From Candidatus Howiella intestinavium (GTDB taxonomy: Bacteria; Bacillota; Clostridia; Oscillospirales; Acutalibacteraceae), in assembly GCA_904420585.1 (NCBI GenBank), contig CAJFVX010000024.1, positions 1 through 64,000 on the forward strand: a stretch of 64,000 nt of DNA, written 5' to 3'. The notes under the pieces were generated by a model. It was not told the origin of the DNA and searched no databases. It saw only the letters and a list, made by a program, of their open reading frames with translations. Each line of letters starts with the position of its first letter. The stretch's first letter is position 1. Shown piece after piece: positions 61,659 to 64,000 of this stretch. The position numbers and the translations under genes are program-made.

Positions 61659-63498
61659 GGGCGTCTTTAAGAAATTTGTGATCACCTGCGTGACCATGGT
61701 GGTGCTGGCCGCCCTTTCGGTTGTGCTGCTTGCCGACTATATGGGCATCAGCTATTCGGTGGCCCCCTTCCAGCTGACCGACCTGCCCGAATCGGCCCTT
61801 TCCCAGAAGGAGGAGCGGGAAAATGCGGAGGCCTCCTGCCTGGTTCTGCGGGACAGTTCCCAGGAAAACAACGATATTTTCACCGGGCATGTGGAGGAAG
61901 TCCTCCAGCAAATGCGGGTGGGGTATGATATAACCGACCTGGCCGGCGAATCCGTGCCGGATTTTTCCGCCTACTCCACCTGTATCGTGGTCTTCCAGCA
62001 TCTGGACGTCATGGGCCAGTCCATTGTGGACATGTGCAACTGGGTGGAACAAAACGGCGGCCGGGTGCTCATCTTCTGTTCTTCGGACGCCTCCCCGGCC
62101 TACCGGTATCTGTGCCCCTATATCGGCGTGGAGGAGGGCGGCCGGGCCTATTCCTCGGTAAACGGCATGTACCTTTCGGACGATTTCATGATAGGCTCCG
62201 AGGGCTTCCAGTTCCACTGGGATGAGCCCATGTCCACGGCCATCAACATCCGGCTGAATGATGGGGCTAAGGTCTACGCCTGGTCGGACGATGAGAGCCG
62301 GCTGCCCCTGGTCTGGTCCAACGATGTGGGCAGCGGCCGGTTCGTGGTCATGAATATCGGCCTGAGCGAGAAGACCACCCGGGGCTTTACCTGCGCCTGC
62401 TACAGCCTGCTGGAGGATACCTGTGTCTATCCGGTTATCAACGCTTCCTCCTTTTTTCTGGACGACTTCCCCTCGCCGGTTCCCATGGGAGACGGCCAGT
62501 ATATCCGCCAGACCTACAACCGGGATATCTCCAGCTTTTATTCCAATGTCTGGTGGCCGGATATGCTCCAGTTCTGCGACGACTACGGGGTGAAATACAC
62601 CGGTGTGGTCATCGAAACCTACGAGGAGGAAGTGGACGGCTCCTTCCCGAGGCAGCAGGAGCTGGAACGGTTTGAGCATTTCGGCGCGCTGCTGCTGGGT
62701 CACGGCGGGGAAATCGGTCTGCACGGCTATAACCACCTGCCCCTCTGCTTTAACGGTTTTGATTTTAAGGGAGAGGTGGACTACGAAACCTGGAACCGAC
62801 GGGAGGACGTCATCACCGCCGTGCAGGAACTTATCGACTTCACCTCCATGCTTTTTCCGGAAAACCAGCCGTCGGTCTATGTGCCGCCCTCCAACATCCT
62901 CTCGGAAGAGGGCCGGGCGCTTCTCAAGGAGGAATTTCCCCAGATTAAAACCATCAGCAGCGTTTATCTTTATGTGGATGGCCAGATTGAATACACCCAG
63001 GAGTTTGAGGTGGCCGAGGACGGCATCGTGGAATTCCCCCGGGTCATATCCGGCGCCCTGCTGGACCAGTACATGTATTGGGCGGCCATCAACACCCTGA
63101 ATATGTACTATGTCAACTCCCACTTCATCCATCCCGACGACGTGCTGGACGAAGACCGGGGCGCGGCCCTGGGCTGGGAGCAGCTCCACGAGAACCTGGG
63201 GAATTACATGGACTGGCTGTACACCTCCGCCCCCAACATCCGCAACCTGGTGGCCAGCGATTCGGCCCGGGCGGTGCAGCGGTACGACGCCCTTTCGGTG
63301 GAACGGTCCGACGACGAGGATGGGATCCATCTGCGGCTGACCGGCTTCTGGGATGAGGCCTACCTGATGGTGCGCTGCAACAAGGGAAAGCCGGGCCAGG
63401 TGGCCGGCGGTACCATCGAGCACATCGCGGGGGATTATTACCTTTTGCGGGCCACCGAAGCCCAGGTGGACATTTCCATAGAGGGGGAGACGGCATGA
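61651..63498 (+). CDS. pelA: PelA-type deacetylase (DUF2194 family)
   Basis: The 615-residue protein has an N-terminal TM anchor (about 9-29), a Rossmann-like domain with GRVLIFCSSDASP (about 145-157), and a polysaccharide deacetylase-like domain: FFLDDFPSP (Asp271/Asp272) and LHGYNH (His358, His362, metal Hx3H). This is the DUF2194 layout of Gram-positive PelA deacetylase proteins, which remove acetyl from the GalNAc-rich polymer outside the cell; the PelA hydrolase domain is not included. It starts at ATG 61651 after GGGGGAAG, overlapping pelE by 8 nt, and is followed by pelF with a 4-nt overlap. Confidence 0.88.
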   Translation: MNKGVFKKFVITCVTMVVLAALSVVLLADYMGISYSVAPFQLTDLPESALSQKEERENAEASCLVLRDSSQENNDIFTGHVEEVLQQMRVGYDITDLAGESVPDFSAYSTCIVVFQHLDVMGQSIVDMCNWVEQNGGRVLIFCSSDASPAYRYLCPYIGVEEGGRAYSSVNGMYLSDDFMIGSEGFQFHWDEPMSTAINIRLNDGAKVYAWSDDESRLPLVWSNDVGSGRFVVMNIGLSEKTTRGFTCACYSLLEDTCVYPVINASSFFLDDFPSPVPMGDGQYIRQTYNRDISSFYSNVWWPDMLQFCDDYGVKYTGVVIETYEEEVDGSFPRQQELERFEHFGALLLGHGGEIGLHGYNHLPLCFNGFDFKGEVDYETWNRREDVITAVQELIDFTSMLFPENQPSVYVPPSNILSEEGRALLKEEFPQIKTISSVYLYVDGQIEYTQEFEVAEDGIVEFPRVISGALLDQYMYWAAINTLNMYYVNSHFIHPDDVLDEDRGAALGWEQLHENLGNYMDWLYTSAPNIRNLVASDSARAVQRYDALSVERSDDEDGIHLRLTGFWDEAYLMVRCNKGKPGQVAGGTIEHIAGDYYLLRATEAQVDISIEGETA

Positions 63499-64000
63499 GG
63501 GTCTGCATGGTTCTGGAGGGATGCTATCCTTACGTCCGCGGCGGTGTATCCACCTGGACCCACTCCCTCATCACCTCCAACCCCCAGCACGAATACGTCC
63601 TCTGGCTCATCGGAGCCAAGGCGGAGGACAGGGGGAACTTCAAGTATGAAATACCGAAGAACGTGGTGGAAATCCATGAAATCTTTCTGGACGACGCCCT
63701 GCGCCTGCGGGGCAGCGCCCGGGACCGGTTTCACTTTAACCGGCAGCAGACGGCGGCTTTAAAAGAGCTGATACTCTGCGGCCGGCCGGACTGGGAAACC
63801 CTTTTTGACCTGTATCATACAAAGCGGGTCAGCGCCCTGTCCTTTCTCATGAGCGAGGATTTTTTGAAAATCCTCATCGAGGTCTGTGAGGAAAAGTACC
63901 CTTACATCTCCTTTGCCGACTTTTTCCACAGCATCCGCTCCATGTTCCTGCCTATACTCTACCTGCTGGGGCAGGAGGCGCCCGAGGCGGATGTCTACCA
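63495..64000 (+). CDS. pelF: PelF-like GT4 glycosyltransferase (cut by window end)
   Basis: The first 168 codons are visible. They begin MRVCMVLEGCYPYVRGGVS, nearly the signature of PelF (DUF3492 plus GT4) cytosolic glycosyltransferases, which polymerise UDP-HexNAc to Pel. WTHSLI, YVLWLIGA and the helical insertion KRVSALSFLMSEDFLKIL fit DUF3492. ATG 63495 overlaps the pelA stop (ATGA). pelG, the membrane export partner, would be expected next, beyond the window. Confidence 0.93.
   Translation, partial: MRVCMVLEGCYPYVRGGVSTWTHSLITSNPQHEYVLWLIGAKAEDRGNFKYEIPKNVVEIHEIFLDDALRLRGSARDRFHFNRQQTAALKELILCGRPDWETLFDLYHTKRVSALSFLMSEDFLKILIEVCEEKYPYISFADFFHSIRSMFLPILYLLGQEAPEADVY

Noticed and set aside
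61072-63423. 783-codon open frame on the minus strand across pelE/pelA
   Set aside because: Shadow of strongly GC-biased plus-strand genes; no ribosome site and no recognisable domain.

Overview
The window looks like the chromosome of a GC-rich, spore-forming anaerobe of the Clostridia (an Oscillospiraceae/Ruminococcaceae-like gut or sediment Firmicute). Evidence: spoIVB next to spo0A, a SpoIVFA/SpoIVFB-like pair, DUF4364 and PFL/ACT neighbours, strong GGAGG ribosome sites with many GTG/TTG starts, SAM-I and FMN riboswitches in Firmicute style, and two large secreted enzymes ending in type I dockerins.

Layout. 0-0.3 kb: two tRNA-Ser genes. 0.4-4.7 kb: methionine/folate operon metF, a separate MetH reactivation protein, and a MetH lacking its own activation domain. 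5.0-7.2 kb: spoIVB and spo0A. 7.3-9.6 kb: leftward pyrB (with a PyrI-like zinc tail), flavodoxin-family and DUF4364 genes. 9.7-13.7 kb: lipoproteins, the ACT/PFL (UPF0237/UPF0210) pair and an aromatic-acid-exporter-like protein. 13.8-15.4 kb: M23 and M50 proteins resembling SpoIVFA/SpoIVFB. 15.4-21.1 kb: a scarred segment with two internally deleted IS481-like remnants, a 22-bp inverted repeat beside them, an AraC regulator without a normal start codon, DAHP synthase, a frameshifted vWA protein and a MATE gene cut by one remnant. 21.3-29.7 kb: a GH2 enzyme and an SGNH esterase, both with dockerins. 29.8-32 kb: tRNA-Thr and a VanRS-like two-component pair. 32-36.7 kb: Cys-rich protein, ThuA protein, metK under a SAM-I riboswitch, ribU under an FMN riboswitch. 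36.7-43 kb: amidase and GHL10 lipoprotein, zinc ribbon, DUF1294, MGMT. 43-48.5 kb: UbiD-UbiA-UbiX followed by an ABC importer. 48.7-53.1 kb: DtxR regulator and feoA-feoA-feoB with accessory Cys-rich and HMA proteins, with four DtxR-like operators. 53.2-55.5 kb: ABC exporter pair.

55.5-64.0 kb is the most striking region. A consensus promoter is followed by what reads as two different c-di-GMP riboswitches in series (class II, then class I), each with its own terminator. They precede an operon for a coiled-coil protein, an HD-GYP-like membrane phosphodiesterase, PelD (fused to an N-terminal epimerase-like domain and keeping an RxxD I-site), PelE, a PelA-type deacetylase (DUF2194) and PelF, which runs off the window end. 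This is a Gram-positive Pel exopolysaccharide locus apparently controlled by c-di-GMP at RNA level (two aptamers), at protein level (PelD) and by possible signal removal (HD-GYP).
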